Shown one piece after another: positions 29,240 through 37,896 of a DNA stretch of 64,000 nt. The notes beneath the pieces are model-generated. The model saw only the letters and a program-made list of their open reading frames with translations. It was not told the DNA's origin and did no database searches. Position numbers and translations under genes: made by a program. Each line of letters begins with the position of its first letter. Within the stretch, counting starts at the first letter, position 1. The stretch covers positions 62,001 to 126,000 of the forward strand of contig JAUXWO010000051.1 of assembly GCA_030680175.1 (NCBI GenBank), in the 5' to 3' direction. This DNA is from Vicinamibacterales bacterium (GTDB lineage: Bacteria; Acidobacteriota; Vicinamibacteria; Vicinamibacterales; UBA2999).

Positions 29240-31144
29240 TCAGGCGCTCGTGCCGGCGTGCGCGTGGATGGTCTCGAGCACGACAGCCCCGAGCTCGTCG
29301 AGCTTGCGGGTGCCCATGCCGTACACCGTACGCAGGCCGGCCAGCGAGGTCGGCTTCAGCCGCGCCAGCTCGCGCAGCGTGGTGTCGTGAAAGATCACGT
29401 ACGGCGGCACGCCGCGGCCGCGTGCGATCTCGAGGCGCATCGCGCGCAGGCGCTCGAAGAGCTCGCGGTCCACGCCCTCCCACGACTCCGACTCGACCTT
29501 CGAGCGGCGCGGCAGGCGCCCCTTCTCGGGCTTCTTCTGCCGCGCGAGCGACAGGCCCGGCTCGGCGCCGGCGTCCTTCAATAGCGCCACGCCCTCGGGC
29601 GTCAGCTGCAACACGGGGTAGCCGTCCTCGGTCTGCCGCAGGAGGCCGTGGCCGATGAGCTGGTCGATGTACCCGCGCACCTCGTCGATGCTCGCGTCGC
29701 CGAGGAGCCCGAAGGTCGGGATCTGGTCGTGGCCGCGCAGCACCACCTGCTCGCTGGCCTGCCCGCGCAGGACGCTCGTGACGTGCGCCGCGCCAAACCG
29801 CTGCCCCGTCCGTGCGACCGCCGACAGGATCTTCCGCGCCAGCGTCACCGCATCGTCCACCCCCTCGAGCTCGCCGAGGCAGTAGTCGCACGCCGCGCAG
29901 TCGTCCTTGCCGAACGTCTCGCCGAAGTAGCCCACGAGCCGCTTGTGGCGGCAGCCCACGCTGGCGGCGTAACGCTCCATGTCGCGCATCAGCGCGCGGC
30001 GGGCGTCGCTCAGCTCCCCGTTCTTCTCGAGCATCGAGCGCCACTTGAGGAAGTCGCCCGCCGAGTAGATGAGCACGCACTCGGCCTCGAGGCCGTCGCG
30101 GCCCGCACGGCCCGACTCCTGCTGGTAGTGCTCGAGCGACTGCGGCGCCCCGGCGTGAATGACGAACCGCACGTCCGACCGGTCGATCCCCATCCCGAAG
30201 GCGACGGTCGCCACGATGATGTCGATCTCCTCGTTGAGGAACGCATCCTGATTGCGGTGGCGCTCCACGTCGGAGAGCCCTGCATGGTACGCGCGCGCGC
30301 GGTACCCCTCGTCCGCGAGCCACGCGGCCAGCGCATCGACCTCTCGGCGGGACGGGCAGTAGACGATGCCGGACTGCCCTTTGTGACGGCCGAGCACGTC
30401 GAGGATCTGCTTCTTGAGGCCCGCGCGCGCGAGCACGCGGTACACGAGGTTGGGCCGGTCGAAGGAGCCGACGAGTTCCTGCGGCTCGCGCAGGCCGAGC
30501 TGCGTCAGGATGTCGCGGCGCACACGCGTCGTCGCCGTCGCCGTGAAGGCGTGCAGGCTGACCCCGGGGAAGCGGTCGCGCAACTGGCCGAGCTGCCGGT
30601 ACTCCGGCCGGAAGTCGTGCCCCCACTGGCTGATGCAGTGCGCTTCGTCGACGGCGATGAAGCTGAGCTTCTGCGCGCCGATCAGGCTCAGGAAGCCGTC
30701 GCTGCCCTCGCCCACGAGCCGCTCGGGCGCGACGTAGAGCAGCCGGTACCGGCCCTCGCGCACGCCGCGCGCCACCTCGCTCTTCTTCTCGGACGACAGC
30801 GACGAGTTGTAGCAGGCCGCCGAGACGCCATTGCCGGTGAGCGTGTCAACCTGATCCTTCATCAACGAGATCAGCGGCGAGACGACGACGGCGAGGCCAT
30901 CGCGCAGGAGGGCGGGGGCCTGGAAGCAGAGTGACTTGCCGCCGCCGGTCGGCAGCACGAGCAAGGAATCCTGGCCGGCGAGCACGGCGTCCATGGCTTC
31001 CCGTTGCAGGGGCCGGAAGCTCGTGTAACCCCAGTAGCGCTCGAGGATCTCAGGCAGGGACGCGGCGGGTGGCACCACGTGATTGTACTGCGCCACCAGG
31101 GACGCGGGGCATCCGCGGGCGGGGGTTCCGTGGGGTCGTGCCAT
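29240..31144 (-). CDS. recQ: ATP-dependent DNA helicase RecQ
   Basis: About 634 residues, a 3'-5' DNA helicase for recombination and fork repair. Motif 0 is FRPLQ, motif I is LPTGGGKSLC, motif II is VDEAHCISQWGHDFRPEY (DEAH), and motif VI is QESGRAGRDG. The RQC zinc site uses four Cys around CRHKRL and CAACDYC. A winged-helix region and a C-terminal HRDC domain (about 555-634) complete the RecQ order. ATG 31144 is a compromise: ATG 31165 and GTG 31078 are also possible, the last giving the usual short leader before the helicase core. It is divergent from the sulfatase-like gene. Confidence 0.93.
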   Translation of the reverse strand: MARPHGTPARGCPASLVAQYNHVVPPAASLPEILERYWGYTSFRPLQREAMDAVLAGQDSLLVLPTGGGKSLCFQAPALLRDGLAVVVSPLISLMKDQVDTLTGNGVSAACYNSSLSSEKKSEVARGVREGRYRLLYVAPERLVGEGSDGFLSLIGAQKLSFIAVDEAHCISQWGHDFRPEYRQLGQLRDRFPGVSLHAFTATATTRVRRDILTQLGLREPQELVGSFDRPNLVYRVLARAGLKKQILDVLGRHKGQSGIVYCPSRREVDALAAWLADEGYRARAYHAGLSDVERHRNQDAFLNEEIDIIVATVAFGMGIDRSDVRFVIHAGAPQSLEHYQQESGRAGRDGLEAECVLIYSAGDFLKWRSMLEKNGELSDARRALMRDMERYAASVGCRHKRLVGYFGETFGKDDCAACDYCLGELEGVDDAVTLARKILSAVARTGQRFGAAHVTSVLRGQASEQVVLRGHDQIPTFGLLGDASIDEVRGYIDQLIGHGLLRQTEDGYPVLQLTPEGVALLKDAGAEPGLSLARQKKPEKGRLPRRSKVESESWEGVDRELFERLRAMRLEIARGRGVPPYVIFHDTTLRELARLKPTSLAGLRTVYGMGTRKLDELGAVVLETIHAHAGTSA

Positions 31145-31200
31145 AATCCGGCTCACGATGTGCATGCCACGCCCGCGCTCGCGGGCCAGGAGGCCATGAC

Positions 31201-33036
31201 GTGCCGCGGGTGCTCCTGATCCACCTCACGCTGAGCGCGATCGCCTCGGCGGCACTCGCCGCCTGGTACGACCAGTCGCAGTGGAACGTCGTGGGCCACG
31301 TCACGGTGGTCGCGCTCGGCCAGGCCTGTCTGCTGCTGCTGCTGGGCCTCCTCCGCTCCCGGGGCGATGGCCTCTGGCGCGCGCTGCTCGTCGTGGCGCC
31401 GCTCAGCCTGCTCACGGCCCAGTCGGTGCTCTACCTGCTGCACGCCTTCGCCTTCGCGTACTGGGGGCGCCCGTTCACCCTGCAGATTCTCCTCGCCTAT
31501 GCCCCCGGGGTAATTGACGGATCCGAACCGCTCCCGCTGCCGCGGGTGCTGCTGGCCGCGGCCCTCGCCCTGTGCGGCATCGTCCAGTTCCTGCTGGTCC
31601 CGCTGTGGGCTCCGCCACTCGCCGCCTTCCTCGAACGGGACTGCGATGGCGCCCTGCCTCGCCGGTCTCGCGCCTGGCTCCCCGCGACGATCGGGGTCTG
31701 GGTGCTGACGGCCGCGACCGTGGTGGCCGGGATCCGGAGCGATCACCCCGTCTGGTACACCGCGCCGATCGTCAGCTTCCTGCGCAGCAACCCGGTGATC
31801 TTCGAACCAACGCTGCAGCGCCGCGTCGTCGGTCGCCTGGATGCGGCCACGCGTGCCGCCTATCCGGTGCGTGCGGCCGGCGCCGGCCAGCCGCATGTGG
31901 TGCTGATCGTGATCGACTCGCTCCGCGCCGACCGCCTCGGACCGTACGGAGCGCCCGCGGACACGGCGCCGTTCCTCTCGTCACTGCCCGCACGGGGGGC
32001 CCACGTCGTGCAGCGGGCGATGGCCACCTGCCCGGAGTCCTTCTGCGGGATCGGCAGCATCCTGTCGTCGCGATCCTTCCGCGACCTGACACCGCAGAAC
32101 TTCACACTCCCGGAGGTGCTCACGCGCAGCGGCTACACGCCGTGGTTCCTGCTGTCCGGCCTGCACCTGACCTGGTACAACATGGGCCAGTACTACCGGG
32201 GCGATCCCGCCCGCACCTTCGACGGCACGGACAGCACCGGCCTGAGCATCACCGACGATCGGCGGGTCTGGCAGTGGCTCGACCGGATGCCCGCGGCCAG
32301 CGACCACCCGGTCTTCCTCCACATCCATCTGATGTCCGTCCACGAGGGGGGCGTGCTCCTGGAGAGCCCCGGCCACTCCTCCAGTGAGGACGCCGGCCGC
32401 CGCCGGCCGATCCTCCGGCCCGCGCTCAGCCGATCGGTCTACGACGCCAGCGTGCGGCAGGCCGACATGATCGTGGAAGGCATCTTCGACCGGCTCGACC
32501 GTCTCGGGTACCTCGAGCGGGCGCTGGTGGTCATCACGAGCGACCATGGAGAAGCGCTCGGCCGGCGCTCCTTCGGCCACGCCTTCGAGGTGTTCGACGA
32601 GGCCCTGCGCATTCCGCTGCTGATCCTCGACCCGGCGGACACCGAGTACCGAAACCTCGAGTACGCCACGCACCTCGACATCGCGCCGACGATCGTCGAC
32701 CGGCTGGGCCTGCCGATCCCGGCGACGTGGGCCGGCCGCTCGTTGCTGCGCGCGCCGGTCAACCGGATGACCGTCCACCAGACCTACTTCGCCCCGGAGC
32801 GGTACGCCGTCGTGTACCGTGAGGGCCGGCGCACGTGGAAGTACATGGCCACGCCGGGGCTGGGCGAGGAGCACCTGTTCGAGCTGGAATCCGATCCACG
32901 AGAGGAGCAGGACCGCCTCTCCACGGCCGACCCCATCCTCGTCGCACGGCTTCGCGGGCGCCTCCAGGGGTACCTGAGAGGCGAGAATGCCCCCGCACGC
33001 CGCCCGAGCAGCGCGGGGCCGCCAGCGCCCCGCTGA
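31201..33036 (+). CDS. Membrane-anchored sulfatase/phosphoglycerol transferase-like protein
   Basis: A 611-residue protein with about four to five N-terminal membrane helices (residues 1-180) and a C-terminal alkaline-phosphatase-superfamily domain. IDSLRADRLGPYG is the sulfatase metal-binding opening (about 238-250). The nucleophile position falls in the CPESFCGIG region rather than the canonical Cys/Ser-x-Pro-x-Arg. SDHGEALG (about 449-456) carries the second metal-ligand Asp-His pair. The topology resembles LTA synthase and phosphoethanolamine transferases acting on envelope lipids or glycans. GTG start with AGGAGG seven bases upstream. Substrate unknown. Confidence 0.85.
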   Translation: MPRVLLIHLTLSAIASAALAAWYDQSQWNVVGHVTVVALGQACLLLLLGLLRSRGDGLWRALLVVAPLSLLTAQSVLYLLHAFAFAYWGRPFTLQILLAYAPGVIDGSEPLPLPRVLLAAALALCGIVQFLLVPLWAPPLAAFLERDCDGALPRRSRAWLPATIGVWVLTAATVVAGIRSDHPVWYTAPIVSFLRSNPVIFEPTLQRRVVGRLDAATRAAYPVRAAGAGQPHVVLIVIDSLRADRLGPYGAPADTAPFLSSLPARGAHVVQRAMATCPESFCGIGSILSSRSFRDLTPQNFTLPEVLTRSGYTPWFLLSGLHLTWYNMGQYYRGDPARTFDGTDSTGLSITDDRRVWQWLDRMPAASDHPVFLHIHLMSVHEGGVLLESPGHSSSEDAGRRRPILRPALSRSVYDASVRQADMIVEGIFDRLDRLGYLERALVVITSDHGEALGRRSFGHAFEVFDEALRIPLLILDPADTEYRNLEYATHLDIAPTIVDRLGLPIPATWAGRSLLRAPVNRMTVHQTYFAPERYAVVYREGRRTWKYMATPGLGEEHLFELESDPREEQDRLSTADPILVARLRGRLQGYLRGENAPARRPSSAGPPAPR

Positions 33037-33067
33037 CGCGATCGGCCCTGGGTCGAGGCCAGCGGAG

Positions 33068-33892
33068 TCAGGCGTCGAGCGCATCGCGGCGACGCGCCAG
33101 GCGATCGCGTTCGTGCGCGGCCTGCTCGACCGCCTGCTGCACGCGGGGCCGCTGCACCGTCAGGTCGTGGAGCCGGGCCGCCGCCTCGTCGAGCGCCGCC
33201 TGCCGGCGATCGCGTTCACGCACCGCGGCCTCGAGTGCGCGCGTGTGCGCCTCAAGCGCGGCCTCGGCCTCGCGCAGCGTGGCGCTCGCCGCGGCCACAT
33301 CCCGGGCCACGCGCGCGCGTTCGCGCGCCGCCTCGCGGGCGTCTGCCTTGACGGTCTCCGCGCCCTTCTGCAGCCGCAGCGGCGGCATGCGGTCGCGGGG
33401 GGCCGCGCGGGGTGGAAGGGCCGTGATGCCCGCGAACGCCTCGAACCCGGACACCGGTGTGAGGGGCCTGGTCAACCGGCCGACGGGATCGGCCGACGGC
33501 AGCGCGCGCAACGTGCCCGCCACGGCCGCGAGGACGGCGGGCGACGCCGGCGTCGGACTCTCCGCCAGCGCCGCGCGCGCCACGTCCATGGCCAGGGCGA
33601 GCGCCTCGGCGTGCGCGGCCTCGGCCGCCGCGACATCGGCCGCTTCCCCGCTGACGAGACGCCGATGCGCGGCCCGCACCGCCTCGGCGGCCGTGATCAG
33701 CCGATCGAACGCGATGCGGTCGCGCCAGTACACCTGGTTGACCGCCCAGGCGGCCAGCGGCGGCTTGACGAGCGCGCGGATCGCCTTCCCCATGTCACCG
33801 CCCGCGCGCGTCGCCAGTGCATTGCGCTGATCGGTGAACGTGGCCAGCGGCCCCCGATACAAGCCGTCGATCTCGTCGTCGAACGCATGCAT
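33068..33892 (-). CDS. Coiled-coil protein of unknown function
   Basis: A 274-residue protein. The N-terminus (LYRGPLATFTDQRNALATRA, about 11-30, and KPPLAAWAVNQVYW, about 43-56) resembles a conserved hypothetical family best known from Actinobacteria. Residues about 170-270 are strongly heptad-like Ala/Arg/Glu and would form a coiled coil. There is no signal or membrane segment. Function unknown. It is convergent with the sulfatase-like gene and upstream of the REP-marked end of nrdJ. Confidence 0.75.
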   Translation of the reverse strand: MHAFDDEIDGLYRGPLATFTDQRNALATRAGGDMGKAIRALVKPPLAAWAVNQVYWRDRIAFDRLITAAEAVRAAHRRLVSGEAADVAAAEAAHAEALALAMDVARAALAESPTPASPAVLAAVAGTLRALPSADPVGRLTRPLTPVSGFEAFAGITALPPRAAPRDRMPPLRLQKGAETVKADAREAARERARVARDVAAASATLREAEAALEAHTRALEAAVRERDRRQAALDEAAARLHDLTVQRPRVQQAVEQAAHERDRLARRRDALDA

Positions 33893-33984
33893 GGCGTGAG
33901 GATAGCGCGAGCGGGCCCCGTACAGACGACGGGCCGGGGATGCCCCCGGCCCGTGGTCCGTGCGTGTCGTTCGAGCCGGCTCTA

Positions 33985-34063
33985 GGCGCAGCCGCTCGTC
34001 GTGCCGCCCTTCGACGCGCTCAGGGTGGGCACGACGTCAGGCGCAGCCTGACGTCGTGCCGCA
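33985..34063. repeat. Duplicated nrdJ 3' end around a REP-like hairpin
   Basis: Two 24-bp direct copies (33985-34008 and 34040-34063, 20 of 24 identical), both reading Gly-Thr-Thr-Ser-Gly-Cys-Ala-stop or nearly so on the minus strand, flank CCCTTCGACGCGCTCAGGG (34007-34025). In addition 34028-34060 is a perfect 15-bp stem with 3-nt loop spanning the actual nrdJ stop. Confidence 0.85.
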
Positions 34064-36877
34064 GTTGCTGCACTTGTAGCAGGCGCCGCTGCGCACCATG
34101 ATCGACCCGCAGGTGGAACACGGCGGCGCGTCCTCCTGGTTCTGGATCGCGGCGAAGGTCGAAGTCGACTTCACCGGGGCCGGCTTCGGTGCGGGTGCGG
34201 CCTCGACGGCGGCCGCGTGGCCGTTGCCGTTCGGCTTGTCCATCACCTCGTCACGGTTGTTCACGCCGGCGACGTACTGCGCCTCGGCCGAGAGGAACTT
34301 CGACGCCATCCAGCGGAAGATGTAGTCGACGATCGACTTCGCGAAGCGCACGTCGGGGTTCTTCGTCATGCCCGACGGCTCGAACCGCACGTGGCTGAAC
34401 TTGTCGACCAGCGCCTGGAGCGGCACGCCGAACTGCAGCGCATAGCTCACGGCCTGGGCGAAGGCGTCGGCGAAGCCCGAGATGGTGGAGCCTTCCTTGG
34501 CCATGACCAGGAAGATCTCGCCCGGCTGCCCGTTCTCGAACAGGCCGACCGTGATGTAGCCCTCGTGGCCGGCGATGTCGAACTTGTGCGTCAGGGCCTG
34601 GCGCTCGTCGGGCAGCTTGCGCCGCACCGGCTGCGCCACGGTGGCCACCGCCGCCTGCGCCACCGCCTGCACGGCCGCGGCGGGCGCCTTGTCCTTCGAC
34701 GTGTTCAGCGGCTGCGTCCGCTTGCTGCCGTCGCGGTAGATCGAGATCGCCTTGGCGCCGAGGCGCCAGCTCTCGAGGTAGGCCTGCTCGATCTCCTCGA
34801 CCGTCGCCTCCTTCGGCACGTTGACGGTCTTGCTGATCGCGCCCGAGATGAACGGCTGCACGGCGCCCATCATCTTGATGTGGCCCATGTAGTGGATCGA
34901 CCGGTCGCCGTTGGCCGCCTTGAAGGCGCAGTCGAAGACCGGCAGGTCGCGCTCGAGCAGGTGCGGCGCGCCCTCGATGGTCTCCTGCTCGTCGATGTAG
35001 CGGATGATGTCGTCGACCTGCGCGGCCGTGTAGCCCAGCTTGCTGAGCGCCATCGGGACCGTCTGGTTGACGATCTTCATCATGCCGCCGCCCACGAGCT
35101 TCTTGTACTTCACGAGCGCGATGTCGGGCTCGACCCCCGTCGTGTCGCAGTCCATCATGAAGCCGATGGTGCCGGTCGGCGCGAGCACGGTGGCCTGCGC
35201 GTTGCGGTAGCCGAAGTCCTCGCCGAGCTCCACGGCCTCGTCCCACGACTGCTTCGCGCCGTTGTACAGATCGGCCGGCACGTGCTTCTGGTTGATGCCC
35301 TTGAGCGAGTCGCGGTGCTTACGCATCACGCGCAGGAACGGCTCGCGGTTGGCCTCGTACCCGGCGAACGGCCCGCCGTGGTCGCGCGCCACGCGCGCCG
35401 ACTGCGCGTACGCCTCGCCCGTCATCACCGCGGTGATGGCGGCGGCGTAGTCGCGGCCCGTGTCGCCGTCGTACGGCAGGCCGCGCGACATGAGCAGCGC
35501 GCCCAGGTTCGCGTAGCCGAGGCCGAGCGGCCGGTAGGCGTGGCTGTTCTTCTCGATCGCCTTGGTCGGGTAGCTCGAGTTGTCGACGAGGATCTCCTGG
35601 GCCGTGATGAGCGTCCGGCAGGCCGCCTTGAAGGCGTCCACGTCGAACTCGCCGTCCTCGCGGACGAACTTCATCAGGTTGATCGACGCCAGATTGCACG
35701 CCGAGTCATCCAGGAACATGTACTCCGAGCACGGGTTGCTCGCGTTGATGCGCGCCGTGTTCGGGCAGGTGTGCCACTCGTTGACGGTCGAGTCGAACTG
35801 CATGCCCGGGTCGCCGCACACCCACGTGCCCTCGGCGATGAGCCGCATCAGGTCGCGCGCCTGGTAGGTGTCCATCGGCTCGCCCGACGTCACCGCCTTG
35901 GTCTGCCACGTGCTGTCGTCGAGCACCGCGCGCATGAACTCGTCGTTCACGCGGACCGAGTTGTTCGAGTTCTGGAAGAACACCGAGCCGTACGCCGTGC
36001 CCGTGAACGAGCCGTCGTAGCCGGCGTCGATGAGCGCCCACGCCTTGCGCTCCTCCTCGACCTTGCAGTTGATGAACTCGACGATGTCGGGGTGCTCGGC
36101 GTTGAGGATGACCATCTTCGCCGCGCGGCGCGTCTTGCCGCCCGACTTGATCACGCCCGCGAACGCGTCGAAGCCCTTCATGAACGACACGGGACCCGAC
36201 GCCGTCCCGCCGCCGGCCAGCAGCTCCCGCGACGAGCGGATCGCCGACAGGTTCGACCCCGTCCCCGACCCGAACTTGAAGAGCATGCCCTCCGTCTTGG
36301 CGAGCGTGAGGATCGACTCCATCGTGTCGTCCACGGCGTTGATGAAGCACGCCGAGCACTGCGGCGCCTTCTCGAAGCCGCAGTTGAACCACACGGGGCT
36401 GTTGAACGCCGCCTTCTGCTCGACGAGCAGGTGGCGCAGGTCGTCGCTGAACGCCGACAGCGCCTCGGGCGTCGCGAAGTACTTCTGCCGCCCCGCCCAG
36501 CCGGTGATCGTGTCCACGACCCGGCCAATGAGCTGGCGGACGGAGTGCTCGCGCTCGGGCGACCCCACGTGCCCGCGGAAGTACTTCGAGACGACGATGT
36601 TGGTGGCCTGCTGCGACCAGGCGCGGGGCATCTCGACCCCCCGCTGTTCGAACACGACCGTGCCCTTCTCGTTGCCGATGACCGCATCGCGCAGATCCCA
36701 CTCGACCTGGTCGAACGGATCCACGCCAGCCGTCGAGAAGAACCGCGGGAAGTCGAGCCCTGGCGAGCTGTCCGTCGCGCGCGCCGCCCGCGCGCCCGTC
36801 TCCCCCGTCTCGCTATAGCTTCCAGCAGCCTGACCCGCCGATGCGGCCGCCAGCTTCTGAGCAGCGCCGTCCTGCAT
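34037..36877 (-). CDS. nrdJ: Vitamin B12-dependent (class II) ribonucleotide reductase
   Basis: A 946-residue adenosylcobalamin-dependent enzyme reducing ribonucleotides to deoxyribonucleotides. The conserved Cys, Asn and Glu positions lie in the barrel (NPCSEYMFLDDSACNL about residue 376, with the Asn-x-Cys-x-Glu active-site pattern). GTIGFMMDCDTTGVEPDIAL follows at about 570. The C-terminal extension ends in a Cys-rich ribbon (CSTCGSIM, CYKCSNC) that probably transfers reducing equivalents. ATG 36877 was chosen for its strong GGAGG site; an ATG 16 codons upstream is weaker. It appears independent of oxygen. It is transcribed from a promoter ~200 bp upstream with a long leader. The 3' end is duplicated by a repeat insertion. 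Confidence 0.96.
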   Translation of the reverse strand: MQDGAAQKLAAASAGQAAGSYSETGETGARAARATDSSPGLDFPRFFSTAGVDPFDQVEWDLRDAVIGNEKGTVVFEQRGVEMPRAWSQQATNIVVSKYFRGHVGSPEREHSVRQLIGRVVDTITGWAGRQKYFATPEALSAFSDDLRHLLVEQKAAFNSPVWFNCGFEKAPQCSACFINAVDDTMESILTLAKTEGMLFKFGSGTGSNLSAIRSSRELLAGGGTASGPVSFMKGFDAFAGVIKSGGKTRRAAKMVILNAEHPDIVEFINCKVEEERKAWALIDAGYDGSFTGTAYGSVFFQNSNNSVRVNDEFMRAVLDDSTWQTKAVTSGEPMDTYQARDLMRLIAEGTWVCGDPGMQFDSTVNEWHTCPNTARINASNPCSEYMFLDDSACNLASINLMKFVREDGEFDVDAFKAACRTLITAQEILVDNSSYPTKAIEKNSHAYRPLGLGYANLGALLMSRGLPYDGDTGRDYAAAITAVMTGEAYAQSARVARDHGGPFAGYEANREPFLRVMRKHRDSLKGINQKHVPADLYNGAKQSWDEAVELGEDFGYRNAQATVLAPTGTIGFMMDCDTTGVEPDIALVKYKKLVGGGMMKIVNQTVPMALSKLGYTAAQVDDIIRYIDEQETIEGAPHLLERDLPVFDCAFKAANGDRSIHYMGHIKMMGAVQPFISGAISKTVNVPKEATVEEIEQAYLESWRLGAKAISIYRDGSKRTQPLNTSKDKAPAAAVQAVAQAAVATVAQPVRRKLPDERQALTHKFDIAGHEGYITVGLFENGQPGEIFLVMAKEGSTISGFADAFAQAVSYALQFGVPLQALVDKFSHVRFEPSGMTKNPDVRFAKSIVDYIFRWMASKFLSAEAQYVAGVNNRDEVMDKPNGNGHAAAVEAAPAPKPAPVKSTSTFAAIQNQEDAPPCSTCGSIMVRSGACYKCSNCGTTSGCA

Positions 36878-37078
36878 GCTCCCTCCGACTGACAAAAGGC
36901 CCCCCCGCCCCGCGATGGGGGTCATTTGCCCTCAAAAATTCTGTAGTGACTACCGTAGTGGTTGCGCGCGACTGAAGAACGCCTTCTCGCTGAACACTTT
37001 CCACACCTTCGCAACCGTTGCGCGGCAGCCAGGATGCTGGGAGATCCCACCGCCACGCTCGACTCGCGCGCGAGGCTC
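36878..37078 (-). other. Long 5' leader of nrdJ (no gene seen)
   Basis: About 195 nt lie between the predicted transcription start and the nrdJ start codon. I looked for the cobalamin-riboswitch B12 box and found none. Several short inverted repeats are present. A structured RNA motif named nrdJ has been described upstream of such genes (recalled, not checked), so a covariance-model search is warranted. Confidence 0.4.
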
Positions 37079-37107
37079 AATATGCGCCCGCCTACGGTGT
37101 TTGTCAA
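37079..37107 (-). promoter_or_regulatory. Sigma70 promoter for nrdJ
   Basis: On the minus strand, a perfect TTGACA (37107-37102), 17-nt spacer and CATATT (37084-37079; 4 of 6). It is the best housekeeping promoter in the window. Confidence 0.65.
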
Positions 37108-37194
37108 GGTGTGAACCACAAGATGTTGCGTTTTTGTTTTAGGTCATACGCTAGATGTCGTGAAAATCTCCAGAACAGAAATGTTTCGCTTTAT

Positions 37195-37209
37195 TTTCGT
37201 TTAACGAAA
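37195..37209. promoter_or_regulatory. AT-rich palindrome upstream of the nrdJ promoter
   Basis: TTTCGTT-T-AACGAAA, perfect 7-bp arms, within an unusually AT-rich 120-bp stretch (37110-37230) in the 419-bp gap between nrdJ and the lipoprotein gene. It could be an operator or the end of the upstream gene's transcript. I did not find a clear NrdR box. Confidence 0.35.
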
Positions 37210-37230
37210 CGGTTTCGGCAAGGAAAATTC

Positions 37231-37288
37231 GGGTCCGACGGGTCCGACGGGTCCGGCTGGTCCGCTCGCCCTGAGCGGAGTCGAAGGG
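37231..37288 (+). repeat. Composite repeat: four 9-bp units plus REP-like hairpin
   Basis: Units GGGTCCGAC x2, GGGTCCGGC and TGGTCCGCT (37231-37266) precede CCCTGAGCGGAGTCGAAGGG (37269-37288). Same order and orientation as the copy at 19519-19612, here in non-coding DNA just after the lipoprotein stop. Confidence 0.9.
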
Positions 37289-37296
37289 ACCGGGGG

Positions 37297-37836
37297 CTAG
37301 CGGACGAGGACGGCGGCCATCGAGGCCGCCTTGTCGGCCAGCTTGCCCGCAAACATCAGGTTGCCATCGGCGAGCGCCGCCTCCGCCTGCTGCATGAAGC
37401 GCCGCGCGGTGTCGTGCTGGACGCGCGCGTCGCGGCCCAGCGTCTGATACGGCACGCGGCCCAGATCCCGCGCGGCCTCGGCCAGCAGACGCCGGATCGC
37501 GGCATGCGCCTTCTGGTCACTCCCCGGCGGGCGCAGGACGAGCCCGGGCTCCGCGGCGGCCGGGACCGGCGGCGCAGGCACCGGACGGGCCGCGGGTGAG
37601 GCCGGAGGACTGGGCGACGGGCGCGACGGCGCCGACGCCGGGACGGCCGCCTCCCGGTCGCCGGTCACGGGCGGCACCGCTTCCGCGTACTGCGCAATGA
37701 CGCGCGGGGGCGGCGCCGGCGCCGCCAGCGTGACGTCCGGCGCCACCGGGACCACGCGGGCCTGCGTCGTCGCACACCCCGTCCCGAGCGAGGCCAGCAC
37801 GGCCGCACAGGCCAGCGTCAGGGGGGAGCGGCGCAT
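37297..37836 (-). CDS. Proline-rich lipoprotein
   Basis: A 179-residue lipoprotein. The signal peptide ends at the lipobox LGTGC (Cys about residue 21). A Pro/Ala-rich linker (about 35-105) would span the envelope. A helical C-terminal domain follows (about 108-179), with ARRFMQQAEAALADGNLMFAGKLADKA resembling a TPR-like or DUF4398-like helical hairpin. Function unknown. It lies 60 bp downstream of the sensor kinase gene on the same strand, so it may belong to the two-component operon. Confidence 0.75.
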   Translation of the reverse strand: MRRSPLTLACAAVLASLGTGCATTQARVVPVAPDVTLAAPAPPPRVIAQYAEAVPPVTGDREAAVPASAPSRPSPSPPASPAARPVPAPPVPAAAEPGLVLRPPGSDQKAHAAIRRLLAEAARDLGRVPYQTLGRDARVQHDTARRFMQQAEAALADGNLMFAGKLADKAASMAAVLVR

Positions 37837-37896
37837 CTCGTGATTCTACCCTTCGCTGGCCCCGCGGACGTCCCCCGGGTCGCGCCGTGCCGCGTC

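Noticed and set aside
34217-36892. An 891-codon open frame antisense to nrdJ
   Set aside because: nrdJ motifs are complete on the minus strand; the antisense product has no recognisable features.
36878-37078. Cobalamin riboswitch upstream of nrdJ
   Set aside because: I could not find the B12 box or the conserved core. It is left only as a long leader of unknown structure.
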